64,000 bases of DNA from assembly GCA_965220955.1 (NCBI GenBank), contig CBDCRK010000037.1, forward strand, positions 1-64,000, in the 5' to 3' direction. A program made the position numbers and the translations under genes. This stretch comes from CBDCRK01 sp965220955 (GTDB lineage: Bacteria; Desulfobacterota; Binatia; Bin18; CBDCRK01). Positions 1 to 9,568 of this stretch are shown in pieces. Numbering within the stretch: the first letter of the stretch is position 1; each line of letters opens with the position of its first letter. A model generated the notes under the pieces. It had not been told where the DNA came from. It made no database searches and was given only the letters and a program-made list of their open reading frames with translations.

Positions 1-758
1 AAGATATGTCCTCCCAACAATTGGCGCGCTTCGGTTTCAACCGGCGCAATGAGCTTCATGGCTTCCTCGACATTGGCAGCTTTGGCAGCAATACGCACAT
101 CAACCTGGCCGGGGTGAGCCAGCACACCAACGGTAGGATTGCTGGAGTTGGCAATGAGATGACCAATAAGGTCGTCTACCCGACTCTCACCCAGCTCCGC
201 CACTTTAAGGACTCGGTAGGTAATAATCTCGGAGAGATCGAACTTTCTGCGCACATAGGGAACCACTTCGTTATCAAAGAGCCACTTCAGCTCAAAAGGA
301 ACCCCAGGAAGAACAAAGATAACGCCGCGAGAGTCTTCGACAATGAAAGACGGGGCACTACCGTTGGGGTTTTCAACGGGAGTAGCCCCTTCGGGAATAT
401 AGGCTTGTTTCTCGTTGTTAGGGGTCATAATGAAGCCGCGGCTACGGAACCGCTGGTCGAGCTGTTCTAACAGATGGGGGTCGAGCACTAACTTTCGCCC
501 GGTAACCTCGGCTACCATCTCACGGGTAAGATCATCCTGAGTGGGGCCCAGGCCGCCACTGGTAATAACCAGGTCCGACCGCTCTAAAGCCCGGATCAAA
601 ACCTCCTTCATACGCTTAGGGTTATCGCCAACAATAGTCTTATAAAATAGATTGATACCTAAAGCGGTAAGCCGTTGGGCCATCCAAGCCGAGTTGGTGT
701 CAACAATCTGGCCCAGCAGCAGCTCAGACCCGATAGCAACGACTTCTGCATTTGCCAT
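1..758 (-). CDS. cinA: CinA-family protein, N-terminal part (runs off the left edge)
   Basis: The minus-strand frame opened by ATG at 758 stays open to the window edge, giving about 252 residues. It begins MANAEVVAIGSELLLGQIVD, has VITSGGLGPTQDD at residues 64-76 and NNEKQAYIPEGA near 114-125. These are the hallmarks of the MoaB/MogA-like (MoCF) domain of CinA. In the family (usually about 410 residues) this domain acts as an ADP-ribose pyrophosphatase and is followed by a nicotinamide-nucleotide amidase domain, which would lie outside the window. GGGAGG sits six bases before the ATG, supporting this start. The gene is divergent from the DAHP synthase gene, with about 150 bp between them. The MoCF assignment is secure; whether the amidase domain is present cannot be seen. 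Confidence 0.9.
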   Translation of the reverse strand, partial: MANAEVVAIGSELLLGQIVDTNSAWMAQRLTALGINLFYKTIVGDNPKRMKEVLIRALERSDLVITSGGLGPTQDDLTREMVAEVTGRKLVLDPHLLEQLDQRFRSRGFIMTPNNEKQAYIPEGATPVENPNGSAPSFIVEDSRGVIFVLPGVPFELKWLFDNEVVPYVRRKFDLSEIITYRVLKVAELGESRVDDLIGHLIANSSNPTVGVLAHPGQVDVRIAAKAANVEEAMKLIAPVETEARQLLGGHI

Positions 759-905
759 TGGTACCCTCCCTTAGTTCTCTACTAATGATCTCATCCTAGG
801 GAAAAGCAAGGGTGCTTGGCCGCACGGTGACTTTTACCCATAAACTTGCTACGATGCCCGCTGGCTCCGAACCGTTATGGCAATCATTACACCAAGAGGA
901 AAAAC

Positions 906-2036
906 ATGATTATTGAGATTCGCAAAGGGCACGATGACACCATACAACATATTAGAGATTTAGCCGCCGAAGTTGGGGTGTTTATTGACATTATCCACGG
1001 ACATAGCATCTCGGATACCCTGCACGTTATTGGCGATGCGCGTCCACTGCTAGGACGTCAGGGATACATTGCCGATCTACCAGGGGTTGAGCACTGTTGG
1101 CAGATTACTTGTGATTACAAAAATATTGCCCGTACAGTAGAGGGTAGCAACGGTGAAGCCGTCAGACGAAAGAGGCGCACGGTCATCATTCCAGGTCCTG
1201 ACGGCCATGTGCGCAAAGTAGGCAATGCACCGCATCTGTTTATTGTTGGACCCTGCACCGTACAGACTTCCGAGCAGGTGCTGAACATTGCCCGTACGGT
1301 TCGCAAGCTGGGCGAAGATTTAGGAATTGTAGACCGCATTATGCTGCGTGGGGGAGCCTATAAACCTCGCACCCGACCGACGGACTTTCGTGGCCTAGGT
1401 ATGGAGGGCATTAAGCTCATGGATGAGGCGCGCGAACAGACCGGACTGCCCTATGTAACGGAGGTCATGGACCATAATCTAGTAGAAGAAATTGCTGCAC
1501 ACGCTGATATGCTCCAGATTGGCACCCGCAATGCACAGGATTTTGACTTATTGGAAGCGGTAGGACGCTCCGGTAAACCAGTGATGCTCAAGCGCGGCTT
1601 TGGTAATGAGGCGGCGGAGTGGTTCAGCGCTGGCGAATACATTGCCAATCAGGGTAACTTAAACATTATCCTGTGCGAGCGTGGAGTGAAAACCCTGTTT
1701 GCCAAAGAGGGATACTGTCGTAATACTCCGGATTACAATGTTATTCGCCATGCCCGTGAAAAGACCATACTGCCTGTGGTCTTTGATCCCAGCCATGCTG
1801 CTGGAGACGATCGTCTAGTCTGTGAAAACCTTATGGGCTCCATGGCCTTCCAGGCCGATGGCAGCATCACTGAGACCATCCACAACGAGGCTTTTCGCAA
1901 AGACCAGCTTTGTGATGCCCGCCAAGCATTGGTCATTGATATGTATCGCGAAGTGGTGGAGGCCATGTTGAAGTTTGAGCAGAGTATTAACCTGCATCTC
2001 CAACGTATAGACAGCTACTTTGCCAGCCGCAGTTAG
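906..2036 (+). CDS. aroF: 3-deoxy-7-phosphoheptulonate (DAHP) synthase, type I-beta/KDO8PS-like
   Basis: 376 residues. The first ~95 form a ferredoxin/ACT-like N-terminal domain of the type found in thermophile and Bacillus-type DAHP synthases. The barrel follows with FIVGPCTVQT at 113-121 (metal-binding Cys), LRGGAYKPRT at 148-156 (phosphate and PEP binding), LKRGFG, CERG and DPSHAAG near 285. It condenses PEP and erythrose-4-phosphate, the first step of the shikimate pathway, in the cytosol. The usual KPRTSPYSFQG loop here reads KPRTRPTDFRG, a mild deviation. The frame extends 20 codons upstream, but ATG at 906 is preceded by AAGAGGA and matches the usual N-terminus (MIIEIRKGHD). No other shikimate gene is nearby. 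Confidence 0.9.
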   Translation: MIIEIRKGHDDTIQHIRDLAAEVGVFIDIIHGHSISDTLHVIGDARPLLGRQGYIADLPGVEHCWQITCDYKNIARTVEGSNGEAVRRKRRTVIIPGPDGHVRKVGNAPHLFIVGPCTVQTSEQVLNIARTVRKLGEDLGIVDRIMLRGGAYKPRTRPTDFRGLGMEGIKLMDEAREQTGLPYVTEVMDHNLVEEIAAHADMLQIGTRNAQDFDLLEAVGRSGKPVMLKRGFGNEAAEWFSAGEYIANQGNLNIILCERGVKTLFAKEGYCRNTPDYNVIRHAREKTILPVVFDPSHAAGDDRLVCENLMGSMAFQADGSITETIHNEAFRKDQLCDARQALVIDMYREVVEAMLKFEQSINLHLQRIDSYFASRS

Positions 2037-2085
2037 CCTTGGAATCGAGATATTCGTGGGAGAGGATTAAGAGGAGGAAGGAAGC

Positions 2086-3093
2086 ATGAAAATCAACCGT
2101 ATGGGACGCACCGGTCTCAAGGTGTCCGAGATCTGCCTGGGGACTATGACCTTTGGCCGTCAGTGTGATGAAGCTAAAAGCTTTGCCATTATGGACACTG
2201 CAGTTGAGAATGGGGTGAATTTCTTTGATGCCGCCGATGTCTACCCTGGGGGCGGCGGGAGTGATCTAGTCGGCCGCACCGAAGAGATTGTTGGTCAGTG
2301 GCTCAAGGGACGACGCGAACAGATTGTGTTGGCCACCAAGTGTTGGGGGGCCATGAGTCCAGGACCTAATGACCGCGGGCTCTCGCGCAAGCACATCTTC
2401 AATGCCATTGAGGGCAGTTTACGCCGCTTGCAGACTGATTACATCGATCTTTACCAGGTTCATGCACCAGATCCAGAGACACCCCTGGATGAGACCCTGG
2501 GGGCGCTCGATGACCTAGTGCACCAGGGCAAGGTACGCTATCTGGGCTGTTCAAATTTTCAGGCTTGGCTATTAGCCTGTGCCTTGTGGACTAGCGACAA
2601 GCAAGGGCTAGCGCGATTTGACTGTGTCCAGCCACGCTATAACATACTGTTTCGTGAGATCGAGAATGAACTCTTGCCCCTATGCCGCCACCAAGGAATA
2701 GGTATCATCCCCTATAATCCTCTGGCCGGCGGGTTTCTGACCGGAAAGTACAAGCCCAGTGCTGAACCAACCTCGGAAACTCGCTTTGGCCTTTCTGGCC
2801 GATCCGGTGTGATCTACCGCCAGCGCTACTGGCAAGAGGCCCAGTTTGAGGCGGTAAGTCGGCTGCAGGAATTCTTTGCTGTCCGTAACAAGCCGCTGGC
2901 TCAGGTAGCCGTGGCCTGGGTCCTAGCCCAACCGGGCATTACCTCGCCAATAGTCGGTGCAACCTCATCCGAGCAACTGCGCCAGTCCTTGCCCGCAACC
3001 GAACTCACTCTGGATGAAGAAGAGATGGAGGTTTGTAACGAAGTATGGTTTATGCTTCCACGTCCCAGCGATCCAGCAGTGGCTCTAAGGTAG
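2086..3093 (+). CDS. Aldo/keto reductase (copy 1 of a near-duplicate pair)
   Basis: 335 residues, the usual AKR length. The catalytic tetrad is visible: Asp and Tyr in FFDAADVYPGG, Lys in LATKCWGAM, His in LYQVHAPDPETP. The NADPH-binding end reads VAWVLAQPGITSPIVGATS. It would reduce carbonyls with NADPH in the cytosol; the substrate is not predictable. AGGAGGAAGG lies just upstream of ATG. It starts about 50 bp after the DAHP synthase stop, so co-transcription is possible, but no functional link is obvious. The product is almost the same as that of the gene at 6325-7332 (same length, most residues identical, same C-terminus), pointing to a local duplication. Confidence 0.9.
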   Translation: MKINRMGRTGLKVSEICLGTMTFGRQCDEAKSFAIMDTAVENGVNFFDAADVYPGGGGSDLVGRTEEIVGQWLKGRREQIVLATKCWGAMSPGPNDRGLSRKHIFNAIEGSLRRLQTDYIDLYQVHAPDPETPLDETLGALDDLVHQGKVRYLGCSNFQAWLLACALWTSDKQGLARFDCVQPRYNILFREIENELLPLCRHQGIGIIPYNPLAGGFLTGKYKPSAEPTSETRFGLSGRSGVIYRQRYWQEAQFEAVSRLQEFFAVRNKPLAQVAVAWVLAQPGITSPIVGATSSEQLRQSLPATELTLDEEEMEVCNEVWFMLPRPSDPAVALR

Positions 3094-3849
3094 GCGGAAA
3101 TAACCCCCATCCTTGTCATGCCTGCTTACGCAGGCATGAAAGAAGAATTTATCTAATTTAAGCAATCTAGAGAGCTTATTTCTGCCCAATATGACCTTGA
3201 AGTTAAAGGTAGCTGCCCTCAGCGTTTCAAAATTGACAAAGTAGGCCGCAGCGTAGCTTTCTTCTGATATAACCTCTATCCTGCATCCTTCGTGCCCATC
3301 TCTTTGGCAAGCTAAGCGCACCCGAGGTTGCCATCGATGGCTTAACCCGCTACGCTTCCTGAACTTCTCAATGCTGATCTCCTCAGCTGTCGCACACCCT
3401 GTGGCTGGTTCAACACCCTGCAAATCGACGCCAAGGGCCACCCTCTGTCACGGGTCAGCCCGCACTGTGACCGCCGAGGCTTAAGGGCACATGACCTTTC
3501 TAAGAAAGACATTCGAAAACGGACTAAGAATGGTACCTACCTTATAGATGCGTATAATATAACCTAGTTGTATCCCTTCTTACGGTATAGACTAGATGTA
3601 CTTCGGGCATCTAGAGCCCAGGGGACAACTACTGCACTTGGGCTCTCTAGGCAGGTACCACTTCTGCCCAATCGCGCACGCGGGCCAGTCTAGTTCCCCT
3701 GGTATGTCTGGGTCTAGTTCTCTAGCGGCATATCCTGGCCATGTCCTCCGACTCGATACTGATAAACGCGGCGTAGCTTAAACACCCGCATGACATGTAC
3801 GTCAGGCTTGACGTCTATCTCCTGTTCCCAGCCCCCAAACCTACCCCAG
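3094..3849. other. Intergenic stretch with palindromes, no convincing gene
   Basis: I see no supportable gene here. A minus-strand open frame of 118 codons (3085-3441) starts at GTG, has no good ribosome binding site and runs through a palindromic repeat, so I do not call it. The stretch holds the dispersed palindrome at 3117-3138 and an inverted repeat AGAGCCCA (3613-3620) / TGGGCTCT (3639-3646). Confidence 0.5.
3117..3138. repeat. Dispersed palindrome, CATGCCTGC-type
   Basis: CATGCCTGC, a 4-base loop TTAC, then GCAGGCATG: a perfect 9-bp inverted repeat preceded by CTTGT. A sister copy with the same CTTGTCATGCCTGC lead is at 13412-13431. Related CATTCCCGC versions occur at 17772, 53962 and 61030. 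Confidence 0.75.
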
Positions 3850-4299
3850 TCATCGTGCAGTTCCGGGCAGAAAGGCCATATATTTGGTCCGGTGGGGTCC
3901 GACCATCCAGTTCCACATAGAACTCACATATCCTGCCCCGGCTGGCAACGAAGGAAAACCAATCCGGGCATTCTCAGCAACAAAGATAATATCCGAGCAG
4001 ATGCACAGCTGAGTAGCACCGGCCAGGCAATAGCCATGGACCATGGCAATCACTGGCTTAGGAAGCTCTCGAAGGCTAAGCCAGCGCTCCACGTTCTTCT
4101 GCAGAATGGTCCGATCCTTGTCAACCGTTTTCCCCCCTCCCCCACCAGCCAAATCATAGCCAGCCGAAAAGGCACGGCCCGCTCCACGGACAATAAGAAC
4201 CTTGATCTCCGTATCAGCCGCGACGGCTTCAAGGGCCTCGGAGAACTCCTCCAAGAGGGAGGGATTCATAGCATTCAGCTTCTCTGACCGGTTTATGGC
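3850..4299 (-). pseudogene. Enoyl-CoA hydratase/isomerase (crotonase) remnant
   Basis: Translating the minus strand from about 4299 gives INRSEKLNAMNPSLL, the normal crotonase N-terminus but lacking the usual first ~12 residues and a start codon directly after AAAGGAGG. It continues with VLIVRGAGRAFSAGYDL (oxyanion-hole region), KPVIAMVHGYCLAGATQL and IGFPSLPAGAGYVSS. The frame then ends around residue 148, whereas crotonases have about 260 residues. Acyl-CoA binding elements are present but the C-terminal trimerisation half is gone. I infer a decayed gene truncated at both ends. If translated from ATG 4269 it would give 139 residues, unlikely to fold normally. Confidence 0.8.
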
Positions 4300-4604
4300 T
4301 CGCCCCCTCCTTTGTCGAATCCGGTGCTAAGGTACAGAGCGAAGCGATTCTAGAGACACCTCACCCCGGCGTCAATACATACAAGCTTCTCCATATACTT
4401 GACTATAGCGTTGATTTTGTTGCGCGGAAAAGAGTTGCCTGAAGTATCTAACTCCCATGTTTATTCTTGAGACAGAAAGACTCCTTAACCAGAGAAACCG
4501 TAACCTCACTACCTGCCTTTACTCACTCGAACATGAGTCAAAGCCTTGACAGCTACCACGGCGTTTGCTTTGTCCTGCCTGGGCTGATAAAAGCCATTTA
4601 GCCT

Positions 4605-5657
4605 ATGGATCGCCCACTGCCGGCACAGCTCCCTTTCGATGTTCAACAGCTAGAAGGGGTGTTTTCTCCTCTTTTCGGGGACCAGCCAATACAGGTCTGC
4701 GAGGTTATCTCGGGAAACATTAACACCATTATTAAAGTGGAAACGGGTGGCCAATTCTATGGCCTGCGGGTGCGGACCCAGGAGCAGGTTTACCGTTATG
4801 AGCCAGACCTGATCAAAGAAGCCTTTGTTGCTTGGCTGATGGATCAAGGTGATGACGCCAAAAGCGATATGGAGGCCACGGCCGTCTTTTCGCAGATTCT
4901 TACAGCACGCCGTGGCTCTGTGCTCAGTCAGAGCACAGTGTTGCCAAAAGTGAGGTATTACGACTGGTCGCGGGAACTCCTGGCCCATCCCTACTCCGTG
5001 TACGAGTGGGTAGAAGGCATACCCTTATGGGACGCGCCGGAGGAGCAGCTCTACTTCCTAGCAGGCCAGGCATTAACCACCATACACCACATTCAGTTCT
5101 CCGCTTTTTATAAGGATTTCCTATCGTTTGGAAGCACGCCGGTTAGCTGGACTGAGAGATACCACAGCGCTCTTGACAAGGAAGTTAACGCGGCGCAAGG
5201 CCGCTTGAGCAACGCTATCATAAAAGCGTTGGCAGAGCTTAGCGTTCCATCTACTGTCTTGTTCACGCCGTGCCTGGTACATAATGATTTCTCGCCAGCC
5301 AACATCTTGATCCACAATGGGGCGATTACTGCGGTGATTGACTGGGATAATGCCGTCATTGACGCGGCACACCTAGATTTTGTCAAGATGAAATATTGGA
5401 CGGCAAAAGATGCCAGTGGGCAGCTCTCCCATGATCCAGTGTTATTTCGTGCCTTTGTTGAGGGCTACGGCCCAACCGGACAAGAGATTGTTGGGTCTTC
5501 GATCTTTGCGTTGTATGAGGTGCTATGGCTGCTGCGGGTATTTAATTTCGAAATGTCAAAACAGGAACAAGGAATCCCTCAAACCCCAGGGTATCCTCAA
5601 GCAGCCGTCTATGCAGAGTTCCTGACAGAAACGCTAGGTAGACTCAAACAATCCTGA
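4605..5657 (+). CDS. APH-fold phosphotransferase (aminoglycoside phosphotransferase family)
   Basis: 350 residues. Kinase-like signatures are clear: ISGNINTIIKV near residue 35 (nucleotide-binding loop), LVHNDFSPANIL near residue 225 (the Brenner motif with catalytic Asp and metal-binding Asn) and AVIDWDNAVI about 18 residues later (DFG-equivalent Asp). The family phosphorylates small molecules such as aminoglycosides, choline, homoserine or macrolides, or serves as acyl-CoA dehydrogenase partners; the substrate cannot be read from sequence. It stands alone on the plus strand after a 300-bp gap and lacks a strong Shine-Dalgarno, so the start is less certain. Confidence 0.8.
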   Translation: MDRPLPAQLPFDVQQLEGVFSPLFGDQPIQVCEVISGNINTIIKVETGGQFYGLRVRTQEQVYRYEPDLIKEAFVAWLMDQGDDAKSDMEATAVFSQILTARRGSVLSQSTVLPKVRYYDWSRELLAHPYSVYEWVEGIPLWDAPEEQLYFLAGQALTTIHHIQFSAFYKDFLSFGSTPVSWTERYHSALDKEVNAAQGRLSNAIIKALAELSVPSTVLFTPCLVHNDFSPANILIHNGAITAVIDWDNAVIDAAHLDFVKMKYWTAKDASGQLSHDPVLFRAFVEGYGPTGQEIVGSSIFALYEVLWLLRVFNFEMSKQEQGIPQTPGYPQAAVYAEFLTETLGRLKQS

Positions 5658-5724
5658 ACTTGATCAACATACCCCGCTACAATACTCTTGGCAAAGCAAT
5701 TTCTTTTGAGGAAAGGAGACACCT

Positions 5725-6117
5725 ATGAGTGCTGAGAACGAAAGAATCGTAACCGAATTCTGCCAGTCCCTTTTGGGCGCGGACATGGCCAAGGTTGTGA
5801 CCTACCTGTCTGAAGATGTTTTCTACCACAACATTCCCTGGGAGCCCGTGACCGGCCATGCGGGCGTCCGCAAGGTCTTGGATCCCTTTGTCCACGGCGA
5901 GAACTGCGCCCTCACCCATATGGACATCAAAAACACCACTTCTTCCGGCAACATGGTGATGAACGAGCGCCTGGAGACCTGGGTGAAAGGGAGGGTCAAA
6001 CTCGATCTGCCCGTTCTGGGCGTGTTTGAGCTCAAAGACGGGAAGATCAGCAAATGGCATGATTACTTTGACAGCGCGACCATCACCCCGCTAATGGAGG
6101 CCATGCAGCAGTCGTAA
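5725..6117 (+). CDS. NTF2-like protein, limonene-1,2-epoxide hydrolase type
   Basis: 130 residues, typical for the small NTF2-like fold. It starts MSAENERIVTEFCQSL and contains YLSEDVFYHNIPWEPVTGHAG, NERLETWV and LPVLGVFELKDGKISKWHDYFD. These match the limonene-1,2-epoxide hydrolase subgroup, which hydrolyses epoxides with an Asp-Arg-Asp triad; the D and R residues of NERLE and WHDYFD fit that pattern. GAAAGGAG lies upstream. It sits between the kinase and an aldo/keto reductase as its own unit. An isomerase or non-catalytic role is possible. Confidence 0.75.
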   Translation: MSAENERIVTEFCQSLLGADMAKVVTYLSEDVFYHNIPWEPVTGHAGVRKVLDPFVHGENCALTHMDIKNTTSSGNMVMNERLETWVKGRVKLDLPVLGVFELKDGKISKWHDYFDSATITPLMEAMQQS

Positions 6118-6324
6118 GTCGGCGCAACGTCCTCAGGGTGTTGCCGTAAGCCCGTGCTAAGGAAGTAGCAGACGTCAACACCAATGGGAACCTGGACACT
6201 ATTCGCTTATACCAGCTTACGTTCAAGCCTCATCCAACGCTGTCGAGTCCGGCCACCCTTATTGATGTCTGGACGCGCTGACCAAAAACAAGACTCGGGT
6301 CAGCGCAGAAAGGAGAGATAAACC

Positions 6325-7332
6325 ATGAACACTAAACACCTGGGACGCACCGGACTGAAAGTGTCCGAGATCTGCCTGGGAACCATGACCTTTAGCCGGC
6401 AGTGTGACGAGTCTATGAGCTTTGCCATCATGGATACCGCGGTTGAGCATGGAGTAGATTTCTTTGACACCGCCGATGTCTACCCGCTGGGCGCCGAACT
6501 TGAGCTGGTCGGTCGTACCGAGGAGATTGTTGGCCGCTGGCTCAAGGGCCGACGCGAGCAGATCGTACTGGCCACCAAGTGCTGGGGAGCTATGAGCACA
6601 GGACCCAATGATCAGGGACTCTCACGCAAGCACATCTTTGATGCCATCGAGGGTAGCCTGCGCCGGTTGCAGACCGACTACATTGATCTCTATCAGGTCC
6701 ATGCCCCAGATCCCCACACACCGCTTGATGAGACCCTGCGAGCGCTTGATGACCTGGTACACCAGGGTAAGGTACGCTATTTAGGCTGCTCCAACTTTCA
6801 GGCCTGGCTCCTTGCTTGTGCCCTGTGGACAAGCGACAAACACGGGCTGGCTCGCTTTGACTGTGTACAGCCACGTTATAACCTGCTGTATCGCGAGATC
6901 GAGAATGAACTATTACCGCTATGCCGTAACCAGGGGATAGGGGTCATCCCTTACAATCCTCTGGCCGCTGGGTTTTTGACCGGCAAGCACAAGCTGGATA
7001 TGGAGCCAGCCTTGGGAACCCGCTTTAGCCTTCCCGGCCGGGCCGGTGCCCTCTCTCGCCAGCGCTACTGGCAGGAAGCCCAATTTGCCGCAATAAGTCA
7101 CTTACAAGAATTCTTTACCGCCCGTAACAAGCCGCTCACCCAGGTAGCAGTGGCCTGGATACTAGCCCAGCCGGGTATTACTTCGCCTATTGTTGGCGCC
7201 ACCTCAGCCGAACAGCTACGTCAATCCCTACCTGCAACCGAGCTTACCCTGGATGAAGAGGAGATGGAGGTTTGCAACGAGGTGTGGTTTATACTTCCAC
7301 GCCCCAGTGATCCGGCAGTGGCACTACGGTAA
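6325..7332 (+). CDS. Aldo/keto reductase (copy 2 of a near-duplicate pair)
   Basis: 335 residues, with catalytic Asp and Tyr in FFDTADVYPLG, Lys in LATKCWGAM, His in LYQVHAPDPHTP, and the same C-terminus (DPAVALR) as the gene at 2086. Differences are scattered substitutions, with no gaps apparent, so the pair arose by duplication and both copies look intact. AAAGGAGAG precedes ATG. The next gene, a luciferase-like oxidoreductase, begins 45 bp downstream on the same strand, suggesting a two-gene unit of a flavin-dependent and an NADPH-dependent enzyme. Confidence 0.9.
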   Translation: MNTKHLGRTGLKVSEICLGTMTFSRQCDESMSFAIMDTAVEHGVDFFDTADVYPLGAELELVGRTEEIVGRWLKGRREQIVLATKCWGAMSTGPNDQGLSRKHIFDAIEGSLRRLQTDYIDLYQVHAPDPHTPLDETLRALDDLVHQGKVRYLGCSNFQAWLLACALWTSDKHGLARFDCVQPRYNLLYREIENELLPLCRNQGIGVIPYNPLAAGFLTGKHKLDMEPALGTRFSLPGRAGALSRQRYWQEAQFAAISHLQEFFTARNKPLTQVAVAWILAQPGITSPIVGATSAEQLRQSLPATELTLDEEEMEVCNEVWFILPRPSDPAVALR

Positions 7333-7377
7333 CAATACCTAATATACCAGTGAGACAACTGAAAGGAGGATAAACCG

Positions 7378-8241
7378 ATGGCAGACTTTGGCCTTGTGAC
7401 CATACCCACACACTACTCGATCCAACCCGCAGAATTAGCGCGCTGGGCGGAAGAGCACGGGTTTGAATCCCTATTCTTTGGGGAGCACACACATATCCCC
7501 ACCAGCCGCAAGACCCCTTTTCCTCTGGGCGGAGAATTGCCCGAGTACTATAAACAATTCTTTGACCCTTTTGTTGGCCTGACTGCCGCGGCGGCCGTTA
7601 CGCAGAAGCTCAAAGTCGGCACGTCGGTCAGCCTGATACCGGAACACCATCCCATCAACCTGGCGAAGATGGCGGCCAGCCTGGATCGGGTGTCAAACGG
7701 ACGCTTCCTCTTGGGCATTGGGGCCGGGTGGAACGCAGAGGAAATGGCCAATCACGGCGTGGCCTTCAAGGACCGCTGGAAAGTGACTCGCGAGCGCGTG
7801 CTGGCAATGCGAGAGATCTGGACCAAAGAGGCCGCAGAGTTTCACGGAGATTTCGTCGACTTCGACCCCATATGGTGCTGGCCCAAGCCGGTACAAGCCG
7901 GGGGACCACCTGTGCTTATGGGCGCAGGCTCCAAATGGACTGCCAAACGTGTGGCCGAGTACTGCGACGGCTGGATTCCGGTGGACGGGCCGTATGACTT
8001 GACTGGCGGAGTGGAAGCGATCCGGGCAGAAGCAGCCCGGGTGGGGCGGTCGATGGACGAGTTTGACCTGAGCGTGCTCACAGCATACTCTCTGGCTGGC
8101 GTAAGTGGGAACGACAGCCGTATTCGGGAGCTTATGCAAATCGGCTTCAACCGCATCTTGTTCCTGGTTGAGCCGGGGGCTCCGGATACGCAGTGGCCGG
8201 TCTTGGAGCGATATGCAGGGCTGATCCGCCAGTTCCAGTAA
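7378..8241 (+). CDS. LLM-class oxidoreductase (F420- or FMN-dependent)
   Basis: 287 residues. It starts MADFGLVTIPTHYSI and contains ARWAEEHGFESLFFGEHTHIP, LKVGTSVSLIPEHHPINLAK, DRVSNGRFLLGIGAGWNAEEM and PPVLMGAGS. This is the barrel pattern of the probable F420-dependent subgroup of luciferase-like monooxygenases. The GIGAGWN segment lines the cofactor phosphate site. The family catalyses hydride transfer or oxygenation on unknown small molecules. AAAGGAGG is optimally placed. It probably shares a transcript with the aldo/keto reductase 45 bp upstream. Cofactor choice cannot be settled from sequence alone. Confidence 0.88.
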   Translation: MADFGLVTIPTHYSIQPAELARWAEEHGFESLFFGEHTHIPTSRKTPFPLGGELPEYYKQFFDPFVGLTAAAAVTQKLKVGTSVSLIPEHHPINLAKMAASLDRVSNGRFLLGIGAGWNAEEMANHGVAFKDRWKVTRERVLAMREIWTKEAAEFHGDFVDFDPIWCWPKPVQAGGPPVLMGAGSKWTAKRVAEYCDGWIPVDGPYDLTGGVEAIRAEAARVGRSMDEFDLSVLTAYSLAGVSGNDSRIRELMQIGFNRILFLVEPGAPDTQWPVLERYAGLIRQFQ

Positions 8242-8539
8242 GGTGGTAGGCATGCGAACTTGCCCACCGGTCTCGACTTAAGAGCAGATTCCAGCTTTCC
8301 AGCTGTCACGCAACGGCTCAGGCTCTTCTCCTCCTCAAAGGGAAAGGCTAGGATGGGGGCGAAAGAAAAAGAGGTCCATTCCTTTTAGCTTCCCCTCACA
8401 CCGTCCCTCTCCCGCAGGGAGAGGGAACGCCTGCTGTCAAACGGCTGCGGAGTGCCAATCCACTCGCATTTAGACATCGAAATTGCTACCCTGGGCTGGC
8501 CTTTGAAAAACGTCACTGGATTATTAGGAGGTATGAACC

Positions 8540-9490
8540 ATGGAGATGCGTTTGCTCGGCTCATCGAGACTCAATGCAAGTCTTGTGGGCCTTGGTTGCA
8601 ACAACTTCGGCGCAAGGACTGACCTCGAAGCGAGCCGTGCGGTGATCGACGCTGCCCTCGATGCGGGCATCACTTTCTTCGATACCGCCGACCTGTACGG
8701 ATTTGGCCAATCTGAGGAGATCATGGGCCAGGCCCTGGGCACACGCCGCAAGGAGATCATGCTGGCAACAAAATTTGGCGGAGTGGCCATGGTAAAAAAA
8801 ACGGGCGAGCGCTGGGGCACGCGCGACTACATTGTCCGCTGTCTCGAGGACAGCCTACAGCGGCTGCGTACGGATTGGATTGATCTGTACCAAATGCACT
8901 ACCCTGATACGACCACGCCGGTTGATGAAACCCTTGAGACCCTGGACGATCTTGTGCGCCAAGGTAAGGTGCGGGCTGTTGGCTGCTCGAACTTTTCGGG
9001 TATACAGATCAACGAGGCTGAGGCCCAGGCAACAGAGCGCCACTTTGCCCACTTTGTTACTGCTCAAAACGAGTGGAGCCTCTTGAGCCGCGGGACCGAG
9101 GACGATGCGATTCCCGCCTGCGATAAGTACGGCCTGGGGCAACTTCCCTACTTCCCACTAGCCAGCGGGATGCTCACAGGCAAACACCGGCGAGGCCAGG
9201 GGTTCGCCCCGGGAACACGCATGGCCATCATTAAACGCTTCCAGGACCAACTAGCCACTGACGAGAACTTCACCAAGATCGAGTCGTTACAAGACTTTGC
9301 CCAGCAGCGCGGTCACACCCTTCTCGAGCTTGCGGTCTCATGGCTGGCCTCGCAGCCCTGCGTGGCCTCGGTGATTGCCGGTGCCACGACTCCCGAGCAG
9401 GTGCGCGCCAATAGCACAGCCGCGGACTGGAAGCTCTCGGCCGAAGAGCTCGCCATGATCAACACGCTCGCGCCCCTTGCTCCGGCCTGA
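8540..9490 (+). CDS. Aldo/keto reductase, third and divergent member
   Basis: 316 residues. Asp and Tyr of the tetrad lie in ITFFDTADLYGFGQSEEIMG, Lys in MLATKFGGVAM, His in DLYQMHYPDTTTP; the C-terminal SVIAGATTPEQVRAN is the NADP-binding region. It is a different lineage from the pair at 2086 and 6325, with a shorter N-terminus and different loops. TTAGGAGGT precedes ATG by eight bases. The alcohol dehydrogenase gene follows 78 bp downstream. The 298-bp upstream gap contains only a CTCTCCCGCAGGGAGAG palindrome-like stretch near 8407. Confidence 0.88.
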   Translation: MEMRLLGSSRLNASLVGLGCNNFGARTDLEASRAVIDAALDAGITFFDTADLYGFGQSEEIMGQALGTRRKEIMLATKFGGVAMVKKTGERWGTRDYIVRCLEDSLQRLRTDWIDLYQMHYPDTTTPVDETLETLDDLVRQGKVRAVGCSNFSGIQINEAEAQATERHFAHFVTAQNEWSLLSRGTEDDAIPACDKYGLGQLPYFPLASGMLTGKHRRGQGFAPGTRMAIIKRFQDQLATDENFTKIESLQDFAQQRGHTLLELAVSWLASQPCVASVIAGATTPEQVRANSTAADWKLSAEELAMINTLAPLAPA

Positions 9491-9568
9491 GCCTGGCTCC
9501 TCACAATACCAAGCTGTGAATAGCCTATAATTCAGCCAGCCAAACGAAAAATATAAGGAGATTGATTT

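Noticed and set aside
6..470. 154-codon plus-strand frame at the left edge
   Set aside because: It is antisense to the clear CinA-family gene on the minus strand.
3085..3441. 118-codon minus-strand open frame
   Set aside because: GTG start without a good ribosome binding site, no family resemblance, and it reads through the palindrome at 3117-3138.
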